From Runella slithyformis DSM 19594 (GTDB lineage Bacteria; Bacteroidota; Bacteroidia; Cytophagales; Spirosomataceae), in contig NC_015703.1 in NCBI RefSeq assembly GCF_000218895.1, positions 5,345,001-5,409,000 of the forward strand: a stretch of DNA of 64,000 bases, given 5' to 3'. Under the pieces are notes generated by a model, which saw only the letters and a list, made by a program, of their open reading frames with translations, was not told where the DNA came from and did not search any database. The translations under genes and the position numbers were made by a program. Positions 33,756-43,412 of this stretch are shown in pieces (within the stretch, counting starts at the first letter, position 1; every line of letters begins with the position of its first letter).

Positions 33756-35888
33756 CTATTTCCAAAATCCGTGGTAGCGGCCCATCCAATAGGCAAACAG
33801 AAAATAAGAGCCACTGTCTTCGGTTTTGCCGCCATCGCCGGCATCAAATTCTTTGGGATTTGTATTCCAACGCGAGACGCCGCTTTCGGGGGTGGGAATG
33901 GGTTTGGTCGATTGAAGTCTTTTAAATCTGCTGATTAGGGGGTCTTTGGGTATATCCCAACGATGGCTGTTTTCCATGCGCCAATTGATCAAGTCAAGGG
34001 GAAATTGCTGAATTTCTTCCAAGGCAATGTCTAAATCACAGTTTTTACTCAGCAAAACGCTGCTTATCACGTTCCAAACGGGCATGTGGTCAGAGCGAAC
34101 CGCTTTCCAACTTCGCTCAAGGCTTTTCAAATAGATTTCCCGGTTGGGGTCTCCTTGGGTGTATTTTAAAAGGCCATAGTAAGGAAAGAAGTTGAGAATA
34201 TCATCAGAATGACTCGTTTCAAAAGGCCCGAAAACCTTGGCTTGCAGCGCGTTTTGGGCGTATCCGTGCTGATTGACTAAATATTGATAATGCTTTTCAA
34301 ACTTTTCGTCTCCCGTAAAATAAGATGCCGTTTTCAGAAAAGAAAGAATTTGCAGCGAATTCAACCCGCGTTCGTACATCCAATTGGGCGAATGATTCAA
34401 CGAGTCAGGATGCCAGATACCCCAGCGGGTGGGCTTTCCATCAAAATCAATTAGATGATAGTTGTTGTCGACGATATGCGTGACAATGCGCCTGATCAAT
34501 TGGCGAACGCGTTCTTTTTGTTCGGCATCTGCCACCAAATCAAAAAACAGCGGAAGAGCAAACAAATGCCCCGTAATTTCGTCCGAACTGGTATCGTCCA
34601 GCCATTGCCACTTCCCGTCGGGAGAAGGATGCCATACTTTAGGATGCGGAGATCGGGAGGGAGTAATGGGGTCAGTAGCCGCCGCATACGAGCGCGCCGG
34701 ATAGCCCGACATGCCGGTGACGGTTTCTAATCGCTCCAAGGCATCAAAGGTGCGAACGGCACTGTTTTTGGCGGCGGTATCGCCCGTAGATGCATAGCGA
34801 AAACACTCCGCTATCAAATAACAGGCCGTCCACAACCCATCGTTATCTTCATTGTCGGAATAACTGCTCGAAATATCACCGGATACTTTTAATTTGGAAT
34901 GATTCACCAATCCACGGCGATTGTGACGCAGCGCAATGGTCTTTTCAATAATGTCGGCTTTTTCCTCCAAGGTCATAGACTGCCGTTTGATTTGCGCAAT
35001 CCCCTGCGGTGTAGCAATCCAAACCGTCAAAGAATCAATGACTAAGATGTCGTTGACTTGATGATCGGGCAACCAGCGTTTGCCGTGATAATAGTGCCAA
35101 TGGGTATCTTTTTTTATCGCTCCTTTTTGGGTCCCCATCCAAAGGCCGCCCTCAAAAGGCTTTATGACCGTAACCGGACCGTAAGGCAATCCATCCGTCC
35201 CCTTCAACACCCAATGGTTGCCGTCGCCGGAAATGCAGCTGACTGACCAAGGGCTACTGAAAATTATGTCTTCCCCGTTTCGGTGGGCGGTGAGGGCATA
35301 ATAGGTTTCTTGGTTTCCCACGGCCATGAGAGATTCATCCAGATTGTTCCAACGGTCTTTTTGGCGACACCAAAGTCCGCGGTTCGTGGCTACATAGACA
35401 TTCCCACGGGCGTCATTGGCAATACTGTTCACCCGAGTTTCTCTGATTTCGGCCGAAGCACGCCACTTACCATCCCAAACGAATAAGCCGTTGGTGGTTC
35501 CCACGTACAACCTGTTGGTATTTTCCCAGAAAAGGGTCAGAATGGTATCTTTCGCAGACAGCGGCGGTTGTCCGATATTTTTTTTCCCGTCAATAGTTCT
35601 TGCAGAGGCAAGCCATACATTACCGTCAGCGTCAAGAGCAGCCGTACGACAGTCGGTGGCCTGTTTTTGTCTGGTCCATTTTCCTTCTTTGTATCCAAAA
35701 ATCCCCGTTGAGGTCACACAAATGCGTTGATTTTTTGACTGAAACAGTTTTAGTACGTTTTTGCCCGCTTCGACAGGAAGGGGGATGTCGGTTTTAATGT
35801 CCTGTAAATAGAAATCTTTCGATTGGGCTGTAACCGAAAATGCAGGCAGGAGACCCCAAAAGAGTAAGGTGATTTTAGAGAAAGGCAT
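33756..35888 (-). CDS. Secreted protein: beta-propeller joined to an alpha/alpha-barrel-like domain
   Basis: From ATG 35888 (MPFSKITLLF) the protein has 710 residues and a signal peptide to about residue 22. Residues 25-310 are short WD-like propeller repeats of the two-component-regulator type (DADGNVWLAS, NRLYVGTTNGLFVWD, GGLWMGTQKGAIKKD). Residues 320-710 are helical with Trp- and Asp-rich loops, such as SYSDNEDNDGLWTACYLIAE and the C-terminal SYFLFAYWMGRYHGFW. They resemble a six-hairpin glycosidase or lyase barrel. I do not recognise an exact family. It is inserted among iron genes and is flanked by Fur-like boxes on its 3' side. Confidence 0.7.
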   Translation of the reverse strand: MPFSKITLLFWGLLPAFSVTAQSKDFYLQDIKTDIPLPVEAGKNVLKLFQSKNQRICVTSTGIFGYKEGKWTRQKQATDCRTAALDADGNVWLASARTIDGKKNIGQPPLSAKDTILTLFWENTNRLYVGTTNGLFVWDGKWRASAEIRETRVNSIANDARGNVYVATNRGLWCRQKDRWNNLDESLMAVGNQETYYALTAHRNGEDIIFSSPWSVSCISGDGNHWVLKGTDGLPYGPVTVIKPFEGGLWMGTQKGAIKKDTHWHYYHGKRWLPDHQVNDILVIDSLTVWIATPQGIAQIKRQSMTLEEKADIIEKTIALRHNRRGLVNHSKLKVSGDISSSYSDNEDNDGLWTACYLIAECFRYASTGDTAAKNSAVRTFDALERLETVTGMSGYPARSYAAATDPITPSRSPHPKVWHPSPDGKWQWLDDTSSDEITGHLFALPLFFDLVADAEQKERVRQLIRRIVTHIVDNNYHLIDFDGKPTRWGIWHPDSLNHSPNWMYERGLNSLQILSFLKTASYFTGDEKFEKHYQYLVNQHGYAQNALQAKVFGPFETSHSDDILNFFPYYGLLKYTQGDPNREIYLKSLERSWKAVRSDHMPVWNVISSVLLSKNCDLDIALEEIQQFPLDLINWRMENSHRWDIPKDPLISRFKRLQSTKPIPTPESGVSRWNTNPKEFDAGDGGKTEDSGSYFLFAYWMGRYHGFWK

Positions 35889-35999
35889 TTTCAAAAGGGT
35901 TTAAACCAAAATAGAAATACGTCTCTCACCTCAATTTAGGCTATTGTAAAGGGAGCAATCGTAAGAAAAAGCAGAGAGGGCTTCAGGCAGGTCGTTTGA

Positions 36000-36191
36000 G
36001 AGGCGCAGGACGATTGATTTGTGTAGATTATGCATGAGACCGGCACAAAACGCCCAAAATTACCCCGTCAAGCCCAAAATTTGGCCGACGTGGATATCGT
36101 GATACATGCTTCTCACTTTTTCACGGTTGTTCATTCTAAATCTAATGCTGTCCTCATCATGCTGAAACTGCCCATTCCCATTATAAGCACC
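36000..36191 (-). pseudogene. PepSY membrane protein, C-terminal remnant
   Basis: The minus strand encodes GAYNGNGQFQHDEDSIRF then NNREKVRSMYHDIHVGQILG before a stop at 36060. This is the juxtamembrane block of a PepSY protein (compare MTYDIHTGGLFGFAGK in the intact neighbour). The following bases still resemble the next helix in shifted frames to about 36000. It is all that is left of a second PepSY gene, cut at its 5' side next to the intact one. Confidence 0.6.
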
Positions 36192-36213
36192 ATTGACCGG
36201 GGTCAGGCGGTCG

Positions 36214-37398
36214 TCAGGCCTGATATGACTGCCGGTTAGCCTTACTTCGTTTGACGGTCCGGGCAAGCCCGTCTGACCGACGTCTGACCTTGGCGCGGCG
36301 ACCCCACCAAACCAAAAAACCCGTCACCGGCAAGCTTGTCGCCACCAACGAGAGCAGAAAGGCCAATACTTTGCCGGCAAAACCAAAGAGGCCGCCCGTA
36401 TGAATGTCGTAGGTCATTCGGATTAATTTATCGGCAACATTTGCCTCGTTTAATCGGCCGTACACGTGGCTGACCGGGAGTTCTTTCAGAGTATATTGAT
36501 CAAAATACCGATAGTCAATACTCCAATAGACCCCTTCCCGGGTATTTACATTGGCTCCGATGGCCGATGAATCCGACTCAATCGCATGTACTTCGATCGA
36601 AACCGCGTCGGGGTGCTCGGCTTTCATTTTTTCCCAAATCAAATCGGTTGCCGGCTTCTTAAAATCGACCGCGATGGATTTCTGCGAAACAGGCTCGGTG
36701 AACAAAAGGGCCTTTTCGCCCCCCGTAGCTTTATACACCAGAGACGTAAACCACTGAATCCCGAAAAAAATACCCGTAACGGCAATAATCAGCAGCAACA
36801 ACGAGCTGTAGAAACCTAAAATAGAGTGCAAATCGTAGTTTTTGCGCTTCCATTGCGTCGCATCTTTCCAGCGAAACCAAAAGCGCTGTTTGGCGGCGGC
36901 TTTGTTTTTAGGCCACCAAAGAATGATACCCGTAATGAGCAAAAACACAAAAATCAGGGTAGCATACGACGTAATCGGCTGACCGACGTCGGGCGGCAAC
37001 CACAAATAATAATGGCCGTCAAGTACCCAACGAAAGAAGGTTTCATTCATATTCTGCACATGAATCACCTCGGCCGTATAGGGATTATGGTAAATCACAT
37101 AATAATGCTCTTCCGGCTCAAAACCGTAGAAAATAGCCTCCACACTGCGCCCTTTAGCAGGATAATTGATGGCGTGCAGATGCGCTTTCGGCAGCGTTTG
37201 TCGAGCCACCGCTTCAAACGCCGAGGGTGGCAGAATGGCTTTGTTTTCCTGTTTTACAAATCGAAAATCCTGCAATGCGTCCTGAATTTCCTGCTGAAAT
37301 GCATACAGACAGCCCGTTAGGCTCACCACAAACACCACCGACCCGGACGCGAGTCCGAGCCAGAGGTGGAGGAGTCCGATGATTTTTTTAAAGCTCAT
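36214..37398 (-). CDS. PepSY-TM iron-regulated membrane protein
   Basis: From ATG 37398 (MSFKKIIGLLHLWLGLASG) the protein has 394 residues. It has the PepSY-associated plan: four transmembrane helices (first about 10-32, then two central, last near 340-365) with two periplasmic domains. Histidines at the helix ends (LHLWLGL, YDLHSILGFY, YDIHTGGL) could bind heme. Families of this type reduce or help release iron from ferrisiderophores. It is last in the unit receptor, DUF6607-like protein, PepSY; the gap to the upstream gene is 42 bp. The C-terminus is basic. Confidence 0.85.
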   Translation of the reverse strand: MSFKKIIGLLHLWLGLASGSVVFVVSLTGCLYAFQQEIQDALQDFRFVKQENKAILPPSAFEAVARQTLPKAHLHAINYPAKGRSVEAIFYGFEPEEHYYVIYHNPYTAEVIHVQNMNETFFRWVLDGHYYLWLPPDVGQPITSYATLIFVFLLITGIILWWPKNKAAAKQRFWFRWKDATQWKRKNYDLHSILGFYSSLLLLIIAVTGIFFGIQWFTSLVYKATGGEKALLFTEPVSQKSIAVDFKKPATDLIWEKMKAEHPDAVSIEVHAIESDSSAIGANVNTREGVYWSIDYRYFDQYTLKELPVSHVYGRLNEANVADKLIRMTYDIHTGGLFGFAGKVLAFLLSLVATSLPVTGFLVWWGRRAKVRRRSDGLARTVKRSKANRQSYQA

Positions 37399-37440
37399 GT
37401 GTGGATAGAAGGTTTTGAAGAAATGGGGCAAACACAATCA

Positions 37441-38355
37441 TTAAATACCTGTTTTCCAAAGGATAAACTTATCTAAAATGGCTTTCATCTTCCCTTTGAC
37501 TTCGCTCACCGGGAGGTCTTTGTTCTTTTCCAAATCGTAAATGTAGCTTCCGAGGCGTTGGTCATCTATTGTGTCTTTTATCCTGAAGCTCCTGTGCGAA
37601 TCTTCTACCTCTTGCCAAGCAGCTCTTACTTCTTTCCAAAAGCTTTGGTTGGCAGTCCACCATTTTTGGGCTGCTTCACACTTTGCCATGTCAATGCGGA
37701 CGTAATCATTCAGTCCTTTTTCATTGGCAAGCAGCACATCGGGTTTTCCTTCTTCGCGTTTGAGTTTGTCATTGTCCTGCTCGTGCAGATAGCCTTTGTT
37801 GGTGACATGGATACGATTCCCGCGACTCAGCACATTGTAATCGTTTCGGGTTGAGTATTCGCGTCTTGGCAGCGCAGCATCAGCACGAGATTCCCATACT
37901 GATTTGCCGTTGACGTGCGCCCATTCGCCATAGCCTGAGTACCGAGGTTCGTCTTGGGTTCCATACACGCTTTGGGTCCAGCCCTGTTGGAAATTCTTAT
38001 TTTTTACCTTCAGGTACCTGAAATCATTGGTCATGTGATAAGTGAGCAAGTGGGGATTTTGGTAGGTCCAATCTTCTCTCCAATGTTTAATAATCATGGT
38101 ATCTTTGATCACAAGCAAGTGTTCCAACACAATTTTATCGGCCGATTCTTCAACGGCAACTATATACTCTCGACCGTAGGCCAATTCACGGCCATGGAAT
38201 TTGTAAGACGTATCGGGAGAAAAGGTTTCGGCGTATTTGAACGTAATGTCAAAACAGCCGCATTGTCCTTTAATGGCTTCGATATCTTTTGACTTTTGGC
38301 CATAGCCGGCTAAATACATTGTACTGAAAAGTGCAATTAACAGGTTCTTTTTCAT
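37441..38355 (-). CDS. Secreted DUF6607-like protein
   Basis: 304 residues with a signal peptide ending near AGYGQ (about residue 20). Its pattern GQCGCFDITFKYAETFSPD, the repeated Trp/Tyr-rich strands (HWREDWTYQNPHLLTYH, GEWAHVNGKSVWES) and a C-terminal helical tail agree with what I recall as DUF6607. That family sits beside TonB siderophore receptors and PepSY genes. It lies 47 bp after the receptor. Function is unknown; a lipocalin-like or periplasmic accessory role is conjecture. Confidence 0.6.
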   Translation of the reverse strand: MKKNLLIALFSTMYLAGYGQKSKDIEAIKGQCGCFDITFKYAETFSPDTSYKFHGRELAYGREYIVAVEESADKIVLEHLLVIKDTMIIKHWREDWTYQNPHLLTYHMTNDFRYLKVKNKNFQQGWTQSVYGTQDEPRYSGYGEWAHVNGKSVWESRADAALPRREYSTRNDYNVLSRGNRIHVTNKGYLHEQDNDKLKREEGKPDVLLANEKGLNDYVRIDMAKCEAAQKWWTANQSFWKEVRAAWQEVEDSHRSFRIKDTIDDQRLGSYIYDLEKNKDLPVSEVKGKMKAILDKFILWKTGI

Positions 38356-38402
38356 AAATATTCAGGCATTTAAACGTGTTTGACTACATAGCAACAGGTT
38401 GA

Positions 38403-40739
38403 TTAAAACGTATAATTGATGGAAAGGCGGGAATGGCGCATTGCTTCCACTTGTGAGTAATAGCTTACACTCCAAGGGTAATACGCGCCCCCCGTAATGA
38501 GATACTTATTGAAAATGTTGTTAACATTTAACGCCACCCCAAATTTGTTCAACTGATACGAAACAGCGCCATCAAAACGGGTGTAGTCGGGCATGGATGG
38601 ATCCACGTCAGGGTTGTAAATGCCGTACCAATTGGTTCTGCCGCGGGTATGCTGAACACCCAAGGAGATCCCTAATCCCGACGCTGTTCCTGATCGTACT
38701 CGGTAGCTCAGCCACGCGTTTGCAATGTGTCTGTCGGTGCCGGGTACTTGTTTATTGATTTGTTTATTATCGGTGTCTTTGGTGATTTTTGCATCGGTCA
38801 GGGCATAGTTCATTGTGATATCCAAGCCCGACACAATTTGTCCGCGAAGGTCCAGTTCTATTCCCTGCGTTTGGGTTTGTCCCAACTGAATTGAGAAAAA
38901 CTGATGGTTAGGATCCGCCGTTAACACGTTATTTTTGGTGATTCGATACACACTTGCCGAGGCATTCCAGCGGCCATCCAACCATTCTTTTTTGATTCCG
39001 ACTTCTTTGTTGTGGCCAATGATCGGGTCAAACTTCTTCCCCTCGAAAGTGCCCCCTGCCTGCGGAATAAACGACTCATCATATACGGCATACACACTTG
39101 TGCTTTTGTTGAGGGAATAACTGAGCCCTGCCCGTGGTGTAAATTTACCCGATGTTACCGTGCCCGAATACGGGTCAATGTCGTTGGCAGAGGTATAACG
39201 TCCTGCCAATGTAAGGCGAAGTTTATCATTGACCGAACGGATTTCATCTTGGACATACAGAGCGGTGTAGCTATTGTTGTACCGAACACCGCGCTCACGG
39301 ATGCTCAAACTGCGGTCGTAAACTGCGTAATTTTTGCCGGGGATTTGTCCGTAAACAGGCGTATAAACGTTCAAATCACCCACGATTCCTCCTTGGCTCC
39401 AGTCATGGTAAAAATCTTTGTTTCCCATGTCAAGCCCTGCCAATATGCGGTGTTTGACCCTTCCCGTTTGTACATCACCATTGACAAAAAACTGTCCGAC
39501 GTTGGTTTGTCCCAAAATATCCCAGATGCTTGAAGTTCTTTTTAGGGTATCACCGCTAAATCCTGATGCCCACAAGCTTTCCCCCACTTGGTCGTAGTGC
39601 AGATACGCCACCTGACCTGTAAATTTCCAGTTGGCATTGATGCTGTGCGAGAGGGTAATAAAAATCGACTGATCTTTGATGTTGGTCGTTCTCATGTTGG
39701 GTTCCAACATCGTAAAGTCATGCGGCAAGTCGCTGATGCCTTTGGGTGAAAAGGCATAGGCCGAACCGATAGGCGACATTCCAACTCCCTGAAGGGTATA
39801 TTCGGCCGTAAGTGACGTGGTGGGGTTGATTTGAAATTTCACCACCGGAGCGATTGAAACACGGTTGTTGAACTCGTAATTGCGATGCGTCCCTTTCATT
39901 TGCCCCATCAGGTTGAGGCGGTACAGGAGTTTGCCGTCTTTGCTCAATTTACCGTCAAAATCCATCGAACTGCGGTACGTCCCAAAACTACCGACCGTCA
40001 TGGTTGCTTCAGCTTTGGTAAGGCCCGTTGGCTTTTTGGTGACGACATTATAAAAACCGCTTGGCTCACCGGCGGCCAACATAAAGCCGGCGGGGCCTTT
40101 TACCATCTCGATACGCTCTACCATGCTCATATCTTCGGTAAGGGGCCCCCAAACTTCGGTTACGTTCATGCCATTTCTGAAAGCGGCAATTCTTGACCCG
40201 CGCATTGAAATCCGGGCATAGGTTTCCCAGTGTTCGGAGCGGGCAGCGCCACTCACATTTCGGGTAACGCCTTCCGACATGTCGAAAATCTGCTGGTCTT
40301 TTAACGTTTGAGCCGTCACCACCTGAATATTTTGGGGAAGTTCCAACAAAGGCGTTTTCAGGCGCAGCGAAATGGATGGATAATCAGAAACGTACTTGCT
40401 CGGATTGGCCGTTACCAACACTTCCCGAAGCTGTTGGCTGTTGGCTGTTAGTTCCAAATTCTCTTCGAGGACTTGTCCTGCCGCAAGGGTAACTTTTTTC
40501 GATTGGGTGGTCAAACCTACAAAACTTGCTTGCAGTGTATAGGTGCCGGGTTTGATGTTGGTCAGTGCATAGCGACCCTCTGCATCCGCTACTGCCCCTT
40601 TAGAAGTTCCTTTTAAAATAACGTTGACAAACTCCGCCGCTTTGCCGTCGGTGGTGGTTATGCGCCCTTTGAGTGTGGCGTTTTGGGCCATTGCCCATAG
40701 TGTCAATAAGGAAAATGTAATCGTAAATCTTATTTTCAT
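38403..40739 (-). CDS. TonB-dependent siderophore receptor
   Basis: From ATG 40739 (MKIRFTITFSLLTLWAMAQ, signal peptide) the protein has 778 residues. An N-terminal carboxypeptidase-like domain (ATLKGRITTTDGKAAEFVNV) precedes the plug (about 120-240, SLRLKTPLLELPQNIQVV and MVKGPAGFMLAAGEPSG, a siderophore-receptor signature). A 22-strand barrel then ends in the terminal aromatic pattern SRLSINYTF. It imports ferric siderophores across the outer membrane with energy from TonB. Two Fur-like boxes overlap its promoter. Confidence 0.92.
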   Translation of the reverse strand: MKIRFTITFSLLTLWAMAQNATLKGRITTTDGKAAEFVNVILKGTSKGAVADAEGRYALTNIKPGTYTLQASFVGLTTQSKKVTLAAGQVLEENLELTANSQQLREVLVTANPSKYVSDYPSISLRLKTPLLELPQNIQVVTAQTLKDQQIFDMSEGVTRNVSGAARSEHWETYARISMRGSRIAAFRNGMNVTEVWGPLTEDMSMVERIEMVKGPAGFMLAAGEPSGFYNVVTKKPTGLTKAEATMTVGSFGTYRSSMDFDGKLSKDGKLLYRLNLMGQMKGTHRNYEFNNRVSIAPVVKFQINPTTSLTAEYTLQGVGMSPIGSAYAFSPKGISDLPHDFTMLEPNMRTTNIKDQSIFITLSHSINANWKFTGQVAYLHYDQVGESLWASGFSGDTLKRTSSIWDILGQTNVGQFFVNGDVQTGRVKHRILAGLDMGNKDFYHDWSQGGIVGDLNVYTPVYGQIPGKNYAVYDRSLSIRERGVRYNNSYTALYVQDEIRSVNDKLRLTLAGRYTSANDIDPYSGTVTSGKFTPRAGLSYSLNKSTSVYAVYDESFIPQAGGTFEGKKFDPIIGHNKEVGIKKEWLDGRWNASASVYRITKNNVLTADPNHQFFSIQLGQTQTQGIELDLRGQIVSGLDITMNYALTDAKITKDTDNKQINKQVPGTDRHIANAWLSYRVRSGTASGLGISLGVQHTRGRTNWYGIYNPDVDPSMPDYTRFDGAVSYQLNKFGVALNVNNIFNKYLITGGAYYPWSVSYYSQVEAMRHSRLSINYTF

Positions 40740-40859
40740 TGTTTGAGTGGGGATATATGAATGTAAATTGTTTGTATTTGGAGACGAACGCACACTGCAT
40801 AATTACCGGAACCTAACTGCCCTTTCCAGCTCGCCCGTTGCCCGAAAAAAAATTATTTT

Positions 40860-40919
40860 TATTTAGACTTATTATCAATTGTGTGCAAAATAACGCTCTA
40901 TTTAGATTTAATCCAAATA
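40860..40919 (-). promoter_or_regulatory. Receptor promoter bracketed by two Fur-box-like palindromes
   Basis: On the minus strand TTTG (40917-40914) and TATTTTG (40892-40886) form a promoter with about 21-nt spacing; the start should be near 40879. The palindrome 40899-40919 (TATTTAGATTTAATCCAAAT plus A, 9 of 10 positions symmetric) covers the -33 element. A weaker copy at 40860-40880 covers the start point. Repression by Fur in iron-replete cells is the natural reading. Confidence 0.6.
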
Positions 40920-41152
40920 AATAAGCGAGTTTTTTTAAATTAATCGGTACTGTAAATATTAATCCGTTGATTTCAGTCAGTGAAGACACCGACCGGGGCC
41001 ATTTCCGGGGTCATTGTCCTTCGAATTTTTCCATGACCCCAAAAACGACTTTTCTCTCGTGATAAATTACAAAAATCAGATATGTTATTTTACTGAATTA
41101 CAAGTGCTTACAATCAAAAAAAACGGACATACAAAATCATATCCGTTTCTCA
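40920..41152. other. Intergenic stretch between divergent receptor genes
   Basis: No gene is supported. It includes an inverted repeat, GGGGTCAT (41007-41014) with ATGACCCC (41033-41040), of unclear role. A short open frame at 41014-41205 runs into the riboswitch and is not credible. Confidence 0.6.
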
Positions 41153-41185
41153 TTTGGAGAATCGTTCCCTTTTACCATACCTTTG
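41153..41185 (+). promoter_or_regulatory. Promoter of the cobalamin-riboswitch transcript
   Basis: TTTG at 41153-41156 and TACCTTTG at 41178-41185 are 21 nt apart. The start would be near 41192, just at the 5' edge of the riboswitch. Confidence 0.7.
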
Positions 41186-41191
41186 TCACAG

Positions 41192-41376
41192 TTATTGGTG
41201 CCTGATGTACACCTCAGCGTGTACCGAATGGCTTAATAGGGAATCCCGTTAAAATCGGGAGCTGTTCCCGCAACTGTACGTTTCTGCAAGTTGTCGCCCA
41301 CTTTCGTCACTGTTCGGTAAAATGAATGGGAAGACCGGCGCCAATGAAACAAGCCAGGAGACCTGCCAACAATCAT
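41192..41376 (+). promoter_or_regulatory. Cobalamin (AdoCbl) riboswitch
   Basis: The conserved blocks are present in order: GGTGCC near 41198, TTAATAGGGAA (41233 on), GGGAGCTGTTCCCGCAACTGT, GTCACTG, and the B12 box AAGCCAGGAGACCTGCC at 41351-41367. It precedes a BtuB-like receptor by about 80 nt, which would form the expression platform. High cobalamin should shut off the receptor and lipoprotein genes. Confidence 0.94.
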
Positions 41377-41453
41377 TCTTAACGAGTCCTTACGGGTAAT
41401 GAGGTAACGTTGAGCGTTCGATTTCACATTCACATTTTCTGTCAAATACCTTG

Positions 41454-43412
41454 ATGCACAAACTGCCGCGGTTTGTCAATGAGACGACTTTCGTGCTGTG
41501 GCTCGCCACCGCGCCCTGGCTGTACGCACAAAAAGAGCAAAGTCTCTGCGAAGTGACCGTACGGGGTGTACGGCCCGAACGCTTTATGGTCGGACAAAAA
41601 GTACAGGAGATCGACTCGGTCCAATTGTCCCGTTTTCGCTACAGCACCCTGGCCGATTTTCTGCAATTCCAAAGTTCGGCGGCTTTCAAGAGCTACGGTG
41701 CCGGACAGGCCACGAGTATTGCCTTTCGGGGCACTTCAGCCAACCATACGGCCGTGCTTTGGAACGGTATCAACATCAATTTCCCCTCGTTGGGACAAAC
41801 GGATTTTTCGACCATCCCGCTGGCGGGCTTTGATCAGATGAGCGTGCAATACGGCTCTGCCGCAAGCTGCGTGGGCACCGATGCCGTAGGGGGAAGTATT
41901 CAACTGCGTTCAGTCCCCGATTTCAAACAAAAAGGAATTCAAACCCTAATGGCCTTTCGAATCGAAAGCTCCCAAAACTATACGGGACAGGCGGGCGTTC
42001 GATTTCACCAAACCCTCGGCAAGCATTGGAACCTTTCCGGAAAAACACTGCTGTACGGCAGTATCTTTAACAACGATTTCGGGACCGCCCCCCGCAGCAC
42101 CCGCAAAAGTGAACGCTATTCGTTTGAGCCGGCCCGCACGGCCCAAAAAGGAGTGGTGCAGGATCTGTATTGGCAGCATCAAAAAGGAAATTTAATTTCG
42201 TTAAACCTCTGGCTGACCGACAATACCCTCACACTTCAGCCCAAACAGGTGCCGTTGCGTGAAATCACCCGGACGCAGGCTTACCGCGTGTTGGGCTCGT
42301 ATCAGTTGGGCAAAACGCTGATCCGAACGGGCTTCCTCCGCGACATCATTGACTACGGCAAAGGAGAAAATCTGAACCCGAGCCACACCGAGATCGACCG
42401 TTTCATCCTGCGCACCGAGCATGATTTTTCGTGGATCCAAAGCTGTGATCAAGGAACAAATCTTAAAATAGGCGCTGAATTGGTGCATTACAACGCCCGG
42501 GTCGATGGCTACGGCGATGAGGTCAAACGAGAGAACCGGGCAGACTTCTACGCCTTGCTGCGGCATCAATTCAACGGCCGGCTGAGTGCCTCCTTAAACC
42601 TTCGGCAAGCGTTGGTGACCCGTTTCAATCCTCCCTTTACTCCCTCGCTGGGCGCGGAGTACACCCTGCTTACCCGATTACGTACCAAGCTGATTTTCAA
42701 CGGTAATACATCGCTGAGCTACCGGGTTCCCACGCTCAACGAGCGCTATTGGGTCAATCTGGGAAATCCGGACCTCCGACCCGAGCGCGGTTTTAATAAA
42801 GAACTGGGCCTGACCTGGAAACAACGCCTGTCCGAAACCCACCAATTTCAGCTTTCAGCCACTGCTTTTCATAACCTCATTGACGACTGGACCTATTGGA
42901 ACCCGGAGCGAAATTATCGGGTCGAAAATATACAGCAAGTGCTGACCAAAGGACTCGAAATGGCGGCTTCTATCAAAATACTTCGGCATAAAACGCAATG
43001 GGAAGCCAACCTGAACTACGGCTTGACAAATGCTTCCCAACAGAAAATTTACGGCGCATATACGCAGGACTTTATCGGCAAACAACTTATTTACGTGCCC
43101 CGTCATACTTTTGGAGGTACGCTCACGGCTACCCGGGGGAAGGCTTCCCTGACGGTGCAACAACAGTTTAACTCAGAACGCTACAGCACCTTTGACCATT
43201 CGGGGCGGCCTTTTGCGCCTTATTACCTGTTGAATGCCGTCCTGAATTATCAATGGCAAAAAGGAAGGTTCCGCAGTGATGTCTCCCTTCAGGGCAATAA
43301 CCTTACCCATACGGTCTATCCCAACCTGAAAAAAAATGCCATGCCCCTGCGCACGGTTTCCATCAACGTCATTCTTTATTTTCAATCAAAACAACTACCC
43401 AATGAATCGTAA
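41454..43412 (+). CDS. btuB: BtuB-like TonB-dependent cobalamin receptor
   Basis: 652 residues from ATG 41454. A signal segment, TonB-box region and plug (IAFRGTSANHTAVLWNGINI, AVGGSIQL) precede a barrel. It lacks the carboxypeptidase-like domain of the siderophore receptor. The riboswitch just upstream makes cobalamin or cobinamide the expected ligand. Its last codons overlap the start of the next gene by 11 bp, so the two are translationally coupled. The symbol is assigned by function and context. Confidence 0.88.
   Translation: MHKLPRFVNETTFVLWLATAPWLYAQKEQSLCEVTVRGVRPERFMVGQKVQEIDSVQLSRFRYSTLADFLQFQSSAAFKSYGAGQATSIAFRGTSANHTAVLWNGININFPSLGQTDFSTIPLAGFDQMSVQYGSAASCVGTDAVGGSIQLRSVPDFKQKGIQTLMAFRIESSQNYTGQAGVRFHQTLGKHWNLSGKTLLYGSIFNNDFGTAPRSTRKSERYSFEPARTAQKGVVQDLYWQHQKGNLISLNLWLTDNTLTLQPKQVPLREITRTQAYRVLGSYQLGKTLIRTGFLRDIIDYGKGENLNPSHTEIDRFILRTEHDFSWIQSCDQGTNLKIGAELVHYNARVDGYGDEVKRENRADFYALLRHQFNGRLSASLNLRQALVTRFNPPFTPSLGAEYTLLTRLRTKLIFNGNTSLSYRVPTLNERYWVNLGNPDLRPERGFNKELGLTWKQRLSETHQFQLSATAFHNLIDDWTYWNPERNYRVENIQQVLTKGLEMAASIKILRHKTQWEANLNYGLTNASQQKIYGAYTQDFIGKQLIYVPRHTFGGTLTATRGKASLTVQQQFNSERYSTFDHSGRPFAPYYLLNAVLNYQWQKGRFRSDVSLQGNNLTHTVYPNLKKNAMPLRTVSINVILYFQSKQLPNES

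Noticed and set aside
41014-41205. 63-codon frame before the riboswitch
   Set aside because: It runs into the conserved riboswitch and overlaps its promoter.
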